Positions 4,528-5,691 of a DNA stretch of 5,691 nt are shown in pieces. Location: contig JAJWXI010000112.1 in the NCBI GenBank assembly GCA_021641225.1, forward strand, positions 1 to 5,691, written 5' to 3'. A model generated the notes under the pieces. The model saw only the letters and a list, made by a program, of their open reading frames with translations, ran no database searches and was not told the DNA's origin. This DNA comes from Collinsella aerofaciens. GTDB taxonomy: Bacteria > Actinomycetota > Coriobacteriia > Coriobacteriales > Coriobacteriaceae. A program made the translations under genes and the position numbers. Numbering within the stretch: position 1 is the first letter of the stretch; the number at the start of each line of letters is the position of its first letter.

Positions 4528-4574
4528 GGGGGAGGAATCAACCTCACCGTCTATGTTGTGCGAAGGTGCTTTGC

Positions 4575-5624
4575 CTAGTACACCATGCCCATGGCGTCCT
4601 GAACCTCGGCCAGGGTCTGCTCGGCGATTTCGTTGGCGCGACGATTGCCCTCGTGCAGCACGTCCTTCACGTAGTCCAGGTCGTTCTCGTAGCGCTGGCG
4701 ACGCTCGCGGATCGGGGCGAAGTACTCGTTGACAGCCTCGGTCACGTACTTCTTGAGCTGGCCGGAGCCGCCCATGCCGATCTCCACGGCAATCTCGACC
4801 TCGGAGCGGCCGGTGCAGATGGCGGCCGTCGAAAGCAGGCCGGACACGCCGGGGCGGTTCTCGGGGTCAAACGTGATCATGCGCTCGGAGTCGGTCTGGC
4901 TCTTCTTGATGCGCTTGGCCGTCTCCTCGGCGGTCATCGAGATGTTGATGGCGTTGCCGTAGCTCTTGCTCATCTTGCGACCGTCCAGGCCGGGCAGCAG
5001 CGGGGTCTCGGACAGCAGCGCGTCGACCTCGGGGAACACCTTGCCGTAGCGGTTGTTAAAGCGGCGGGCGATGGTGCGGGTGAGCTCGATGTGCGGCAGC
5101 TGGTCGCGACCGACGGGCACCACATTGCCCTTGCAGAACAGGATGTCGCAGGCCTGGTGCACCGGGTAGGTGAGCAGAAGGCCGGTGAGCTCGTGGCCCG
5201 AGGCCTCCATCTCGGCCTTGACCGTGGGGTTGCGCGCCAGCTCGGCCTCGGAGACCAGCGACAGGAACGGCAGCATGAGCTGGTTTGCGGCGGGTACGGC
5301 GGAGTGCGCGTAGATCATGGTCTTGTCGGGGTCGATGCCGCAGGCAAGGTAGTCCATGACCATGTTGTACACGTTGTCCTGGATGTGCTCGGTCGTATCG
5401 CGGTCAGTGATGACTTGGTAGTCGGCGATGAGCACGTTGGTCTTGGCGCCCATGTTCTGCAGCTCAACACGGCCCTTGAGGGTGCCGAAGTAGTGACCCA
5501 GGTGCAGACGGCCGGTGGGGCGGTCGCCGGTGAGCATGGTGAACTTCTCGGGCGTTTTGGCCAGGCCCTCGCGAATGGCGTTGCTCTTTTGCAGCGCGAC
5601 TTCGTAGCTGTTCTCGTTTGGCAT
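4575..5624 (-). CDS. trpS: Tryptophanyl-tRNA synthetase
   Basis: This cytoplasmic class Ic aminoacyl-tRNA synthetase charges tRNA(Trp) with tryptophan using ATP. The 349 residues fit the family (about 330-350). The nucleotide-binding HIGH signature is HLGH at residues 41-44 within TGDRPTGRLHLGHYFG. The tryptophan-pocket segment is YPVHQACDILFCKGNVVPVGRDQLPHIELTR (153-183), with Asp160 at the position that contacts the indole nitrogen in characterised enzymes, and GRDQ at 172-175. KMSKS is present exactly at 217-221 in GRKMSKSYGN. The C-terminal helical domain (about 230-349) carries the anticodon-binding region, ending AMGMVY. The start at 5624 is set by TTAGGAG (5636-5630), 5 bp upstream; the frame extends to a TTG at 5654, but that would place the ribosome-binding site inside the gene. 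It is transcribed toward the MGMT gene. Any T-box or other leader would lie past the right edge. Confidence 0.97.
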   Translation of the reverse strand: MPNENSYEVALQKSNAIREGLAKTPEKFTMLTGDRPTGRLHLGHYFGTLKGRVELQNMGAKTNVLIADYQVITDRDTTEHIQDNVYNMVMDYLACGIDPDKTMIYAHSAVPAANQLMLPFLSLVSEAELARNPTVKAEMEASGHELTGLLLTYPVHQACDILFCKGNVVPVGRDQLPHIELTRTIARRFNNRYGKVFPEVDALLSETPLLPGLDGRKMSKSYGNAINISMTAEETAKRIKKSQTDSERMITFDPENRPGVSGLLSTAAICTGRSEVEIAVEIGMGGSGQLKKYVTEAVNEYFAPIRERRQRYENDLDYVKDVLHEGNRRANEIAEQTLAEVQDAMGMVY

Positions 5625-5655
5625 GATTGCTCCTAACGTATGCGAATTGGTCAAG

Positions 5656-5661
5656 ATGATA
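5656..5661 (-). promoter_or_regulatory. Candidate -10 box of trpS
   Basis: On the - strand TATCAT (5661 down to 5656) matches five of six bases of the -10 consensus and would start transcription near 5649, about 25 bases before the start codon. No clear -35 box is found 17 bp further upstream, where the DNA is a C-rich run. The window ends at 5691, so regulatory sequence further upstream cannot be judged. Confidence 0.3.
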
Positions 5662-5691
5662 GCGCGTTTATTGAAAGGGGTGGGGCGTAAG

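Noticed and set aside
4566..5636. 356-codon + strand frame covering all of trpS
   Set aside because: Its Val/Leu/Gly/His-rich product is the usual shadow of a GC-biased gene; trpS on the other strand has exact HIGH and KMSKS motifs.
5625..5654. TTG start at 5654 for trpS
   Set aside because: TTAGGAG (5636-5630) is well placed for ATG 5624, and the 10 added residues are not expected in the family.

Overview
The window is GC-rich bacterial chromosome with strong G/C preference at third codon positions in every gene. It holds six protein genes: five on the + strand and one on the - strand. The gene set (an ATP-type PEP carboxykinase, a stand-alone B3/B4-domain protein, a MarR regulator, a DegV protein, a short MGMT-family protein and trpS) and the style of the intergenic repeat suggest a gut actinobacterium of the Coriobacteriia, perhaps Collinsella. 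That placement is inference from general familiarity and no database was searched.

Layout, left to right. The 3' three quarters of pckA enters from the left edge (1-1278). A leader of about 175 bp follows, with a candidate promoter and a very strong hairpin plus T-run, and then the B3/B4-domain gene (1510-2229). A MarR-family regulator (2403-2852) and a DegV-family lipid-binding protein (2988-3842) come next and may be co-transcribed. A 106-residue MGMT-domain protein with an intact active-site cysteine (3923-4243) follows 80 bp later. A 331-bp gap (4244-4574) contains a repeat copy and a set of stacked inverted repeats that looks like a structured RNA or terminator region. trpS (5624-4575, - strand) converges on that gap.

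The most distinctive feature is a 41-bp palindromic element: 16-bp arms AAAACCACCACAAAGG / CCTTTGTGGTGGTTTT around a non-palindromic 9-base centre. It occurs four times in 3 kb. Each copy starts 9-28 bp after the stop codon of a + strand gene (pckA, B3/B4, degV, MGMT), and the centre alternates in orientation (+,-,+,-). With A4 on one side and T4 on the other, each copy can fold as an intrinsic terminator on either strand. The family looks like a REP-type or miniature mobile element that has become, or copies, the local terminators.

The genes do not form one pathway. pckA is central carbon metabolism, trpS is translation, B3/B4 may act in tRNA quality control, DegV carries fatty acids, and the MGMT protein handles alkylated DNA. 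No defence system, CRISPR array, tRNA, rRNA or transposase gene is visible. The unexplained content lies in the intergenic regions: the repeat family, the B3/B4 leader hairpin, the hairpins before degV, and the structured stretch between the MGMT gene and trpS.
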